The notes below the pieces were generated by a model that was given only the letters and a program-made list of their open reading frames with translations, was not told where the DNA came from and made no database searches. Below, piece by piece: positions 1 through 10,615 of a stretch of DNA of 64,000 bases (positions are counted from its first letter, which is position 1; each line of letters opens with the position of its first letter). The stretch covers positions 62,001 to 126,000 of the forward strand of contig WPDH01000266.1 in NCBI GenBank assembly GCA_019137255.1, in the 5' to 3' direction. The translations under genes were made by a program, and so were the position numbers. This DNA comes from Corinectria fuckeliana. Its lineage: Eukaryota > Ascomycota > Sordariomycetes > Hypocreales > Nectriaceae.

Positions 1-800
1 TTATATAGCAAAGCCCTGGATCTCTCGCTCCCACGTTTTCGGACGCAGGCATTCTACGCATTGTTCTAAGAGGGAGTGTATTGTGTATATTGTGATGCCG
101 GAGGCCACCTCTTATTACTACTACCATTTTAGAACCGGGGTACTCATTACGGATAGTATCTACTTACGCGATCAGTTTATAATGACTGTATTGGGCTGTC
201 TTGCACGGTACTGCTGTGAATCATTTATTTCTGCTATGCACATCTCCTCGTTCCCAGAGATAGATTGGCGTGGGGCATGGTGGCGTACGCCAGTAGACAT
301 TGTGAGAAGAAAGACAGAAGAGATATTTTGAATGGGATGCGCTCTTTACCGTAAGGTATTCTACTTGATTCTTTGTTTCCAAAGTGAATTGACTGAGTTG
401 CGAGCCGGTAAGAAGTTAATCCATTGAGATCAACATCCCTACACTTACATGTGAAGGGGAACCGGAACCACTCCTTAGCCAATGATGCAATTCATTCCTG
501 GAGTAGGTACCTGAAGACAGTGGAACAGGAAGTCGAGTGCTTGCGTCCATGATTTCCACTAGCAATAATTTGCGCCATGCATCAGTTGGTAGATCCGCGC
601 AACCCGGATTGAACCTGATGTGTATTGGACGTGAAACCACATGCACTGTACGAAGTAGGTGTAGCCTGCTAATTACAGGGAGGGCGTCTAATCCACGAAG
701 ACACGGCGTAACGAAGGGGGGACATTACAGTTGATTGACAACTGGAGGTAATATAGAAAGAACAATTCTACCACATGTTGAATATCGTGTCAAAAAAAAA
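1..800. other. Gene-free left edge
   Basis: No reading frame in this stretch resembles a known protein and none has convincing coding character. The longest open frames are about 80 codons, lie on both strands and start at non-ATG codons. Composition is more AT-rich than the genes to the right. I see no repeat or RNA gene here. Confidence 0.6.
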
Positions 801-1040
801 GAGTCGTGCTATTCGGGCTGTAAACCTGCTGTCTTGCCCTTCTTACTATGTCATTCGCTTTAACAGTAGGCCCTAATGTCCAAATGCCCTGACTCCCTAA
901 CGCTCTAACGCCCTGATGCCCTGATGCCCTGATGTCCATAGCGGAGACTGCATTTGAGGAGAAGATATTGAGCAAAGTATATTTATAACCAAGAAATACA
1001 GCCTGACTAGAAATATCATACAGCCCGAATAGCACGACTC
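801..1040. mobile_element. MITE-like element with 22-bp terminal inverted repeats
   Basis: Positions 801-822 and 1019-1040 are exact reverse complements (22 of 22; the left arm begins GAGTCGTGCTATTCGGGCTG). They enclose 196 bp with no coding potential. Runs of A lie directly outside both ends (792-800 and 1041-1047), which could be a poly-A target duplication. The interior holds short degenerate repeats of a CCCTGATG-type unit (871-937). Size, perfect terminal repeats and lack of a gene fit a non-autonomous DNA transposon (MITE). A simple hairpin-forming sequence is the alternative. The family is not identified. Confidence 0.6.
871..937 (+). repeat. Degenerate CCCTGATG-type tandem repeat
   Basis: A run of about eight imperfect 8-9 bp units (CCCTAATGT, CCCTGATG, CCCTAACG and similar) lies inside the terminal-inverted-repeat element. 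Three of the later units are near-identical CCTGATGC copies. It has no coding role that I can see. Confidence 0.55.
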
Positions 1041-1209
1041 AAAAAAAGAATCCCGCCAGGCCGTTGAGCTTCAACCAATCTGGACCTGCACTGTCCCAAC
1101 AAAGTGTATGCAATCCGCTTCCCCCCCGCGTTAAGTACCTACAGAGGTGCCCCACAACCCGCCGAGGCCTTGGCGCTCAGATCCATCTCAGATTATTGTC
1201 CCTCTCTCC

Positions 1210-1229
1210 AGCTCAGCTCAGCTCAGCTC
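1210..1229 (+). repeat. AGCTC x4 in the TSC13 leader
   Basis: Four consecutive AGCTC pentamers lie in a CT-rich stretch about 85-100 bp before the TSC13 start codon, probably in the 5' untranslated region. CT-rich tracts of this sort are common just upstream of expressed fungal genes. Confidence 0.5.
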
Positions 1230-1311
1230 TTCTCAACATCACGACAACGCCCCTCAATCGACGCTTCGTCCGCACTCGGCTTCGTTCGCACTCGACCATT
1301 GCCCGCCCAAG

Positions 1312-2368
1312 ATGGCCGCCCCGACGACCCTTAAGCTCACCAATCGATGTACGCTCCCCCCATTATCTGTCCTGTGAAAGCTCCCCCTCCCCGAAACTGA
1401 CACCTCGCAGCTCCGAAGCAGCCCATCAAGAAGCTGCCCGCGTCCGTCGAGCTCAGCGCCGGTACCACGGTCGAGGATGTCAAGAAACTGATTGCCAAGG
1501 AGGCCAGGATTGGCGACTTCAACCGGGTCGGCCTTTACGACCCCTCGACCAAGAAGACGCTCAAGAACCGCATGGCTCTCATCGCCGAAGAGCAGGGCGT
1601 TGCTGCCACCGGCGAAGTCCTCGTCAAGGACATGGGTAGGTCAACTCCCCCCTAGTCTCCCTTCCTCAGCCTTGGGCATACCCGTTGCTAACTGTCTGCA
1701 AAGGCACACAGATTAGCTGGAAGACTGTCTTCGTCATCGAGTATCTTGGCCCTATCCTCATCCACGCCGCCGTCGTCGCCGCCCGCCCGTACCTGTACAA
1801 GAACGCGGAGGGCGCCATGTCGCGGACCCAGTGGCTTTCGTTCGGCATGATCGTGTTGCACTTTGTCAAACGCGAGCTTGAGACGCTCTTCGTCCACAAG
1901 TTCTCCGCCAACACCATGCCCTTCTTCAACGTCTTCAAGAACAGCTTCTTTTACTGGGCCATCTCCGGCGTCCTCTGCGCCTACACCATCTACAGCCCCA
2001 CGTCCCCCGCTGCCGATGCTGACACCCCCGTCATCGACGCCCTGGGCACCGGGCTGTATTTTCTTAGCGAGACGGGCAACGCCCTCATCCACCGATACTT
2101 GTCCTCGCTGCGCTCCACCGGTGGCACTGAGCGAAAGATTCCCGTGGGCTACGGCTTCGACCTTGTGACCTGCCCCAACTACATGTTCGAGATCCTGTCA
2201 TGGGTGGGCATCATCCTCGCCAGCCGCAGCTGGTCCGTCGCCCTATTCATCGCCATCGGTGCTGCCCAGATGTTCGACTGGGCCAAGGGCAAGGAGCGCG
2301 CCTATCGCAAGGAGTTTGGTGACAGCTACAAGAAGAAGCGATACGTCATCCTGCCTGGGCTTCTGTAG
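1312..2368 (+). CDS. TSC13: Very-long-chain enoyl-CoA reductase
   Basis: Catalyses the last, NADPH-dependent reduction in each cycle of very-long-chain fatty acid elongation at the ER, feeding sphingolipid synthesis. Exons 1312-1348, 1411-1635 and 1704-2368 join in frame to 308 residues, the usual length for the family. The N-terminal third is ubiquitin-like. The rest is the steroid 5-alpha-reductase C-terminal domain, with several hydrophobic segments and the family motifs QISWKTVFVIEYLGP, GYGFDLVTCPNY and the closing AYRKEFGDSYKKKRYVILPG. The start ATG (context AAGATGGCC) opens a small exon ended by GTACGC. The second intron's AAAG acceptor at 1702-1703 restores the family sequence KDMGTQISW. 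Convergent with the BLOC-1-like gene to its right. Confidence 0.93.
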
Positions 2369-2762
2369 GTGCGTTTCTGGGTCATGTACAGGTACGGAAT
2401 ATACGACAGCAGGAAGGTGAAAAAAAGGCCGGGGCTTGAGAGCTTTGCCTGGTTAGGTGGGAGAAGAGGAGAAAAGGACGGAATTAATAGAGCATCACCA
2501 CTACCTGGTGGTTCCTCTAGAGAAATGATCAATAGAACAAATGGGAAGGTTTGCATTCTGTTTAAATGTTCCGGGTAATTTCTTCTGGAAATGAATGTGC
2601 TGCCGCTCCAAGCCAAGTATCCCATAACTCCCCATCGCTAACGAGTCCAATGTTGTCCGTCATCATTACGTTTCTTCAGATCATATACTTCTCTCGCACC
2701 CCCACGTAGCATGTTCACCCGGTGAGCTCGTCAGTCAAGCTCGCCAGTGCCTCCCCCCCTTC

Positions 2763-3563
2763 TCACGACGATGTTGATAGCGATGCTGTATCTGAGCCCT
2801 TGGCTCCAATCCCTGTGCCCGAGCTGGACTCGGGCTCCGTCAAGCTGCGGCTCGCCTCCGACCATGTCTGCGTGACGCCGTCCGAGGCGATGGCCATGTC
2901 GACGTTGGCAGTGCTCGTCTTGGAGGACGGATCGCTATGCGGGGCCCTCATCTTCTTGCCGGCGTCCCCCCCGTCCACGTCCATCCTGGCGCTCTCGTCG
3001 TCGACGTCGCTCACGTCGCTCGCGCTCGCGCAGTCGCTGCAGCTGCAGCAGCTGCCCTCACTGGCGTTGGTCAGGCGCACCGTCTCCTCGAGCACGAGAA
3101 AGTCGCGCTCTAGCACCTCGGCCCAGTTCTGCACGTTGCCGAGCTCCTTGACCCGGCGGGCGGCGACGTCGGCCTCGCGGGCCAGCTTCTCGCGCTCGCG
3201 GCGCAGGCCGTCGGCGGCGCGCTGGACGTCGGCGGCCTGCCGGCCCAGCACGGCCGAGTTGGCGTGCAGCGTGGCGGCGCGCCACTGCAGCTCCGAGTCC
3301 ATCATGTTCTCCATGGTGGCGACGACGGCGGCGCGCGCCTCGGCCACGTGCCGCTGCGTCTCGGCCGAGGGTAGCGTGGGCTGGAGGAGCGGCGCGAACG
3401 ACGGCGGCGGCGGCGGCGCGTGCGCGACGGCCGGCGTGGTGGACGGCGATGCGATGGACGGCGGCGGCGACGTGGGTTGGCGCGGCGAGAGCGAGCGGGA
3501 CGCCGAGGCCGAGGCCGAGGCCGAAGCCGACGACGAGGACGAGGCTGCGGCGGCTGTCGACAT
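2763..3563 (-). CDS. BLOC1S1: BLOC-1 subunit 1 (GCN5L1)-like protein
   Basis: A predicted 266-residue protein. The middle (about residues 65-155) matches the GCN5L1/BLOC1S1 family: a long coiled coil followed by the signature KELGNVQNWAEVLERDF, which corresponds to the KEIGDVENWARSIELDM segment of animal homologues. BLOC-1 acts in endosomal sorting and maturation. Before the domain lie about 60 disordered Ala/Ser/Pro-rich residues, and after it a Ser/Asp-rich tail of about 110 residues with a CCSCSDC cluster. The family protein is normally about 125-150 residues, so both extensions are large. I chose the ATG at 3563 because it is the first in frame and follows no obvious splice acceptor. An unrecognised intron in the tail is possible. 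Confidence 0.75.
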   Translation of the reverse strand: MSTAAAASSSSSASASASASASRSLSPRQPTSPPPSIASPSTTPAVAHAPPPPPSFAPLLQPTLPSAETQRHVAEARAAVVATMENMMDSELQWRAATLHANSAVLGRQAADVQRAADGLRREREKLAREADVAARRVKELGNVQNWAEVLERDFLVLEETVRLTNASEGSCCSCSDCASASDVSDVDDESARMDVDGGDAGKKMRAPHSDPSSKTSTANVDMAIASDGVTQTWSEASRSLTEPESSSGTGIGAKGSDTASLSTSS

Positions 3564-4348
3564 GGTTTGCGGCTGCGGCTGCGGGTTGCGGTTGGGCTTT
3601 TCTTGCTGTGCGACTCAAGAAGCAGTTGATGAAGGACAGTGACGATGATCAGATGCGTCTAGTGCAGCTGATGCTGCATGTTGGTGGGGGTGCATCATGC
3701 GGCCTTATCGTCTAGTAGATATAGGTATTGCATCAGACGTTACGGAGTACAATCCAAGTAGATACGTAGACATCACTCTTCATTTTTTATCCCCTTCAGA
3801 TAGTAACCTCAAATTCTTTAAAATCACCATTACATTGCATCTACTGCTAATGTACACTTGATATTCTAGTCCGTCTCGTCTCGTTCGCAACGCAGCCTAC
3901 AGTCACAGTCCAGTCCGTGAATCTGTGTGCCAGACAACGTTGCCGGTTTGGACTACTCTCGGACACCGGGTCCGAAGCCTCTTCCCTCCAAATTTTTAGT
4001 CCATCTGATGAGAAACAATTTTGCATTGTACCGTACAGCGCATACACTTGATCCGTCCGGCCAATGGATTAAATGCAGATATCCTCCGAGGCCCCCTCCC
4101 CGTCGCTGGCGCAGGAAGTAAATAAAGCAAAGCAGCATCAACCGAAACGCCAAAGCTATGCGGTAAAGGAACGGGGTTTGCCAGCGGCAGGTGTTCGGAA
4201 GGAGACAGAAAAGGAAACCAAAAAAAAATATATATAAAATTCCCAGGCGCCTCCCTTCAAGTGCTATGCAAGAAATAACAAAACCAGCGGCCTCGGGCCC
4301 AAAAAATCAAACAAGTTCAGTGTCTATGCGGAAAGCCTGCTCCCTTGT
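3564..4348. other. Intergenic region between the BLOC-1-like gene and SOG2
   Basis: No gene seen. It should hold the promoter of the BLOC-1-like gene (minus strand) and the 3' end of SOG2. One copy of the recurring motif TACGGAGTA lies at 3741-3749. AT-rich runs around 3780-3850 and 4205-4240 look like untranslated sequence. Confidence 0.6.
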
Positions 4349-7300
4349 TCAGAAGGCAACTTTGCTTCCGTTGAGGCGTAACGGAGTCGGCCCGAGTGGT
4401 CCATGAGTACCCAAAGCTGGATGCATACCCATGCCCTCATCAGAGGATATGGATGAAAGGGATGAGAGTGAGCTGAATCCCATATGGCCCTTGATCATGG
4501 TCCCGTTGCGACCCATTGAGATGCCTGGGTTCGCCATGAGGGCGTCTGCGCGATCGAACACGTTCCCGTGAAAAGCAGACGCGAAGGAGCTGTTCTGAGG
4601 AGTCGTGGGAACCGTTGCCTGCATCGCAGGACCTAGGGCCGCGCTTTGGGGAGTAATTGGCACTTGTGTTGGTGACATGGCGTTGTACGGGTACGAACTT
4701 GATCCGTTGCTGCCTCCGCCCGACGGTCGGAAGACGAGGTAGTGCCAGGGAGACTGGAAGAGGATCCGGTTCGTTTCCTTGATGCTCTGTTGGATTGGTC
4801 GCAACCGCACCTTTGTGTCGGGCGGCAGCGCCACAGGATTGACGTCGTCCCTTATCTTGCCTACCATGTCCGCCCAAGAGTGCATGAAGTTGCTGCATAG
4901 GGACCAAAAGCCAACCTGAGTCCGGACGCCAGGCTCCTTGAGCTTAATGAGAGACAGCCTGTTCTTCAGTATCTCAGTCTGCTGAATGACCGTGCTGCAC
5001 ATTGTGATGAGGGCCTTCCAGTGTTGGAGGAGCCCTTCGGGGGTCCGCTGATGCGTGGCGTTCCTCAAGCCGCCCATCAGCTGTGCGTTGAAGCTGGGCA
5101 GCGTGCGCATCACTATGTCGGTCGACTTCTGCAACGACAGGAATATCCTTTCAAATTGGCGGTCTTCCTCGGTGAACTCGGATGGGGCACCTCGACTCCC
5201 CAGTGAGGAAAACGATTCCCCTGATCGCGGAGTCGCCGAGGATATGGTAGCCGTTCGCCCATTCCCGTTGAGATAGGGAGGGAGAACTGGGACAGGAACG
5301 TCGGTGGAAACGCGCAGGTTGACCGGGGCTTGATGAACCAACGTTCCGTTGCGGCCCCGCGAGATGTTCGGCCGTTCTACCGTGGGCGTGACGGACGGCT
5401 CCCGAGAATGAGGTCGGAGCGTGTTCCCGCCAGCGGAATCGCTCCGTACTGTCTGTCGTCGTCCATCTTCTGCGCTAACGCACGTAAGTGTCACGCGAAG
5501 TTCCATGATACTGTTGTACAGCAACATCAGGAGAGTTCGAATATATCGAGCATCTCCGTTGTTGACGAAGATATCAATGTTGTCAGCTAGAAGAGTGCAA
5601 ACATGACCATAGGCGCTGACCAAGGTCTGGCATGCCCGGTGCACGTTTTCGTTTTCCCGGTACGAGTAGTCCTCGTTCTCCACCAAGGCCGTGTCGTGCT
5701 TTTGAATCTCCTGTTCTAGTTCCTCAACGTGCGAGTTTGTGTTGTAAAACACAATTTCCAGACTGGATCGTTTGGCTGACCCGTCGCTCGACAGACTCAT
5801 CAACATCTGGATCATTGGATGGATTTGGAAGACCGAGTACAATATTCCTTTGGCCGCTTCGATGACAGGGTCAAAGACTTTTGATTCTCGGCGGCGTTCG
5901 GGTAGCACAGAAAGCCGTCGAACATATATCGGCCGTTGTAGATAGGGCTCGGTAGGCGTTGCCGGACTCTTAGTTCCAATAGGGGTTCCCTGCATGGCAG
6001 AGCCGTGGCTTAGCCCACGGTAGTGACTGAAGCGGTTGTTTGCCTGCGTCTCATCGAGCGTGCCGAGATCGGATGGTTTTCTTGACACGATCCCCATCCG
6101 CCGATTGCGGCTTTCTGATCGGTCTGCTCGTAGCAGGGTCTCCGAGTTGCTGCGGGACCGTTCATTGACATTCCCAATCGTTAGAGGCATGACGCCAGGC
6201 CGTCGAACAGCGCCGCTCTGCTGTGACAGACCCCTGTAGTGTGACCTGGAAGGAATTGGCGGAGGGCGGGAGCCCATGCTGGGTGATCGGATATCGGGCA
6301 TCTCTGCACCATTGACTTTGATGGGGAACCGACCGCTCGCGACTCGTTTCAGCGGGAAGCGTGGCGTCTCGGCACCTTCGCTTGACTCGTCTCCCGTATT
6401 CTCGGCCTCTAGTCGGCCGTTGAGCGCGTGCTGCTTCAGGAACTTCTTAATGTGTGAGGTGACAGCCACTTCGGTAACTTCGCTGTCTCGCAGGATGCCC
6501 TCGTTGGGTGGGCTCGCGGCCTGTACTTGGATCGCGTCTCGGGGTGGGAAGCTGATTGGGTTTCCTTCGAATTTGAGCACTTGTAAGGAGCCCATGTCCG
6601 CTAGGCAAAGTGGGAGCTCTCGTATTTGGTTTTTGGGGACGGACAAGACCTTCAAGGAAGAAAGTCTAACAATGTCGGGGGGCAACACTCGAAGTTGGTT
6701 TCGGCCTAGATCGAGGATCTCAAGTGACTTGAGATCGCATAGCTAAGTAATCAACTGTATCAGCACAGTGCCGCGGATGCTGGGGAGGAGCCAATAATTA
6801 CAGCCTGGGGGAATTCCTTGATTTGGTTGCCCCGGATGTTGAGGTATCGAAGGGAAGTGCACTCGGAAAATCGAGTTGGGAGCGCAGTCAGCTGGTTGTG
6901 GGATAGAGCTAGTCTAGCAACGTGGAAAAGCATCAGTATCATGCCGCATCAATGTAGGAGTCTGGGGTGTGTCGCGGAGAGACGAACCGTTCCAACTCGC
7001 TCTTGACGATATCGACCACTTCCTCTGGCAGCTTCTGGATGTTTTTGCGACTGAGGTCGATGGTGACACCCGTCTTGATCGCTGTGCCGACAGCACTGGC
7101 CTTGGCGGCTTTGTTGTCGCTCTCCAGCGCATTTCGCATAGCCTCACGGGCCAGGTTGATGATCTGTGCCGACGACATGACGGAGAGGGATGAGTTGGAG
7201 GGAACCGTTCGCAGGCCGGGGATCGGCGGAGGTGGAGGCGGCGGCCCGTTGGAGGTGGCGGCCGAGTTGGGGACGGGACGTCGACCAGGAGGAGCTGAAG

Positions 7301-7427
7301 CGGAAGCGGAAGATGAAGCCGGAGCTGAAGCTGAGCCGGGAGTAGGACTGTCGGTGCCTCTGGAGGCTGTGGACTGATGGGAAGCGGCGCCGATGGGCGG
7401 GCCTGGAAGTCTGTCTGGCCGGTCCAT
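4349..7427 (-). CDS. SOG2: RAM signalling network protein SOG2 (leucine-rich repeats plus SOG2 domain)
   Basis: Scaffold of the RAM/NDR (Cbk1/COT1) kinase network that controls polarised growth and cell separation. Minus-strand exons 7427-6988, 6913-6802 and 6742-4349 join in frame to 981 residues. A Pro/Ser-rich N-terminus leads into leucine-rich repeats with motifs IDLSRKNIQKLP, LALSHNQLTALP, LNIRGNQIKEFP and LSVPKNQIRELP. Both introns fall inside the repeats. The remainder is the long SOG2-type domain (for example EIVFYNTNSHVEELEQEIQK and FWSLCSNFMHSWADMVGKI) with disordered Ser-rich linkers. The first in-frame ATG is at 7427. The frame is open upstream only to a TGA at 7580-7578 and has no earlier ATG, so an unrecognised 5' exon cannot be excluded. 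Confidence 0.88.
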
Positions 7428-9965
7428 GAGGACGGAAGGAGGTGGAGGAAGCGGAGTTGAAGAAGGTTTGGGGGCGTGCGGGCCGGCCACTGGAGGGCTA
7501 GATTGTCGGCTCGTGAATCGTGGATCGAGGAGGCGGGCGTGGGAATCCCGAGGAACGAAGCTCCGGCTCAAACTGTCTCAGAGTGCCCCCTCTAACTGTC
7601 TCTCGTGTGTCTCTGGGTCGACGCGCAAAACGACGTGGCAGGCCTTCTTGGCGTCTCCACCAGAAGCCAGGTCGTAATCGGGGCCTTTCTCTTTTGTCTT
7701 TCTCTTTCTCTTTCTATATCACTCTTTTTTTCCTCTGTCTCTCTCTCTACGTTCAGCCCAACGAAGGCGGCGACTGATTCGACCGCGACAAGGTCATGGT
7801 TATCGATACGGGAGGCCAGCCGGCGGCGAAGATCCGGGTTCGGAACCGTTCTAGGTTCAACAACGGCGGGCGATCCTTAGGAATCGGAGGAGAGACGGAA
7901 CGGGTGATGGAGAGATATCGGAGAAGCAAAGGTCGATCGACTGAAATAGATGAGGGAGGATGGAAGCGAGGACGGAGGAAGAGGAGGAGGGGAGATGGTG
8001 CGGGAACGGCTGTGATGACCTGATGCAGCGCAGAGGAGGTGTTTGTCGGGCTGGGTGTCCGCTGGGATGTCCCCCGTCGCGGAACTTTTTTTGGTTTGTT
8101 TTGCTGGCTTTGGGATGTCAAAGAGTCAAGGGAGTCAACAAAGAGTCGGGTTTGAAGTCAAGAGTCTGACAGAGCAAGGGAAATGCCACAGGCACAGAGA
8201 CTAGAAGCACCAAGAAGTTAGAAGTTAGAACACGGCTTACCCATGTGGCCCTGGACTCCTGGGTGCCCCATCCGCCTAATAAGGGTACCTTACATCCCAG
8301 ACTAGCAGAGTTTAGGCCGTTTTAGTGAGGAGAAGGGCGAGAGGTGGGAGACGACCCGAGACGAGACAAGAGACGGCCCCCAGCAAGTCGCTTTGGCTGG
8401 CTGGCTGGCTGTAGGGCTCTAGGGCTCTCTACAGTTGCCTTCCTCTATTTCCCTCCCCGGTAATAAGTAGGTACCCGGCATCCTTGACACCATCAAGCAC
8501 CAGGTCCCAAGATAGGGGGCACGATATAGGGGTAAAGGGTACTACGGAAGACACTCGGGCCCGGTGGTTCTAGCGCACTGAGAGAGTCTTACAGGATGGA
8601 TGCACTTGAGCACACCCACCCATCCCATCCATGGATCCGTACCTGCGAGGTTCGGTGTTGCAGTGCGGGGATGGAGCCTTGAACTGGAAGGGAATGGTGT
8701 CGCAAAAGCCGCCGCTGACAGGCACGGAATGACTGAACACTGCCCGGACAGTGGACAGGTGGACTGGCCAGACGCCAGACTGACGCTTCGATGTCCAAAT
8801 CACACCCGCCCACTGGCGCATCAATACTTTTCGCGTAGTGCAAGCCTGCCCGGCATTGGCATATCACGCCCACCGAAAAGGTCGAGTCCAAATTTAGGTA
8901 TCCCAAGAGGCGTTGAGTGGGTGCATGGCTCGCTCTGGGTGGTGGACAGCAGTCGCAGAAACGCATGGCTCGCTCGGTTCCTGACTGGCAAGGGGGGGAG
9001 TTGGCCTATGAAGTGCTTCAGCACGTCTCCATCACGTCTCCATCAGCGCGTCCGCCATCGCCTTGGGGGTGGCACTGGGAGGCAACGGGAGCAATGGGAA
9101 GCATGCGTAAGAGCCCGCTAACAAGGCTCTGCCCCTGGATTGCCCTTCCTACGAATAGTTAGCCTAGCTGCTGCTGGTTCTGGTTGCTTCTGAAGCGCTG
9201 GCCCGTGGCGACAGACACACCAAAGGCCATCCCCCTTGTCTCGGGTCAGCAGCGAGAGATGCAAGGCACCCGGACCTCGATCGCTTCTGGCTGCTTTAGG
9301 CTCTGGACACCCGAGGTTAACTGGAGGAGTATTGCTACAAAAACAAGATACGTCTACTGATATAAAGACTTGTCTACAGGTAAACCTAGAGCATTTTTCA
9401 TTGTAATACAATCTTTTAAAATAGTCTAATATATACTAACTCCTAATCTCCATGCCTAACCCCCCCTGCCTAAGTACTCCAGGCTCTAGACACACAAGGT
9501 CAAAAACAGGTGCGCAAGTGCTGGATGGTAAGTAAAGCAAGCATCGTCAAGATACTTGCTGCACGCATCAATGTATGTATGATGCGATATTGCATACTCC
9601 GTACGATACCATGGATGGGGCGGTGCAGCCCAGCCCAGTGCAGCCCAGTGCTCCGTTCGTACTTCGTACTGCTGCGGGTGAGACGGAATCGCTACATTTC
9701 CCGTATTATCGCGAATTCCAGTCCCGGCCAGGCACAATCCTTCTCGCCTCCATCCGTACTCCGTACTACTAATCTGCGTAGATCGGATCGCGTCCTGTCT
9801 CGTACTAGTAGTCTCGTATTGTATTGCATGCCTACCTACCTACCGACTTGCAATTATGGCAGCACGAAATTGACAAAGCTCCAGGAAGTCACGTCCGTTT
9901 AGAACTGTTAGCGATCAGCACGTGATGCATGTTTAACCCCCGGTGGGATGAGCTACCGTCACTAT
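7428..9965. other. Long gene-free region upstream of SOG2 and RecQ
   Basis: No convincing gene on either strand. Contents: a pyrimidine-rich tract at 7683-7750 (purine-rich on the SOG2 coding strand), a CTGG microsatellite at 8397-8411, an AT-rich patch at 9330-9440 between two diverged copies of a 21-bp sequence (9298-9318 and 9481-9501), two exact copies of TACTCCGTA (9595-9603 and 9757-9765), a CCTA microsatellite near 9830-9842, and a TATA sequence at 9966 that probably belongs to the RecQ gene. Open frames of 80-170 codons overlap each other on both strands and are probably chance. Confidence 0.6.
8397..8411 (+). repeat. (CTGG)n microsatellite
   Basis: About four consecutive GGCT/CTGG units in intergenic DNA, followed by a short GGGCTCTA direct repeat. 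No function is apparent. Confidence 0.7.
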
Positions 9966-9972
9966 TATAAAT
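9966..9972 (+). promoter_or_regulatory. Possible TATA box of the RecQ gene
   Basis: TATAAAT lies upstream of a CT/CG-rich leader that contains no ATG and ends in a good donor (ACG|GTGAGT at 10234). An acceptor CAG at 10287-10289 would complete a 5' untranslated intron of 56 nt. This arrangement supports transcription towards the RecQ gene. It is inference only. Confidence 0.45.
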
Positions 9973-10615
9973 CATTCTCGACGGGGGTCACCACCTCACC
10001 GTCGCTACCACTTGTGAAACCACCATTCTCGACCCTCGATCCTCGTCGTTCGTCGCTCGTCGCTCGTTATTCGTTGCTCCAGCCAAGCTGAATCTGGCCG
10101 ACTGTGTTCTCTACGACACGTCGGTACATACACATACACCAGTGCACGCATACGAGCACCATCGCCTCGTAAGCCAAAAGTAGCCGTTATCAACAACCAA
10201 CCGTCTTGCCTTGACGTACCCACTCCAGTTACGGTGAGTCTCCCCGGCCGTCGCGGACTGCATCGACAGGTTGTCCATCCCTCATGCAGCTACGCCATCG
10301 TCACACCGAGGTCCCTCCATCGTGGCCACTGATGCTTGCTTGGCATCACCAAATGGCATCTGCTTTACCACTGGCTAATTTCAAACCGTCTCCTGCCAAT
10401 AGAAATAACCACACAAAGCCATACTACGACTGTGAATTCCAATTCATCAAAAGTTCTGCTTGTTCTGCAACAAGTCACAATGCCATGATTCGCTCTGGGC
10501 TCGGCTTCTTCAAGACCCTAACATCGGCCAGCCAAAGGCAGGCATCGCTTTCCCTCCCACTCCGAGGCAGCTTGGCACTCCTAGCAATATTAGCCTATCG
10601 TGTGATGCAAGCACC

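Noticed and set aside
1064..1639. 191-codon plus-strand frame across the TSC13 promoter and first exons
   Set aside because: It is a shadow frame. The true TSC13 frame is fixed by splicing and by homology of the ubiquitin-like region.
8570..9162. Overlapping open frames of 80-170 codons on both strands
   Set aside because: No start context, no introns, no domain, and both strands are open over the same stretch.
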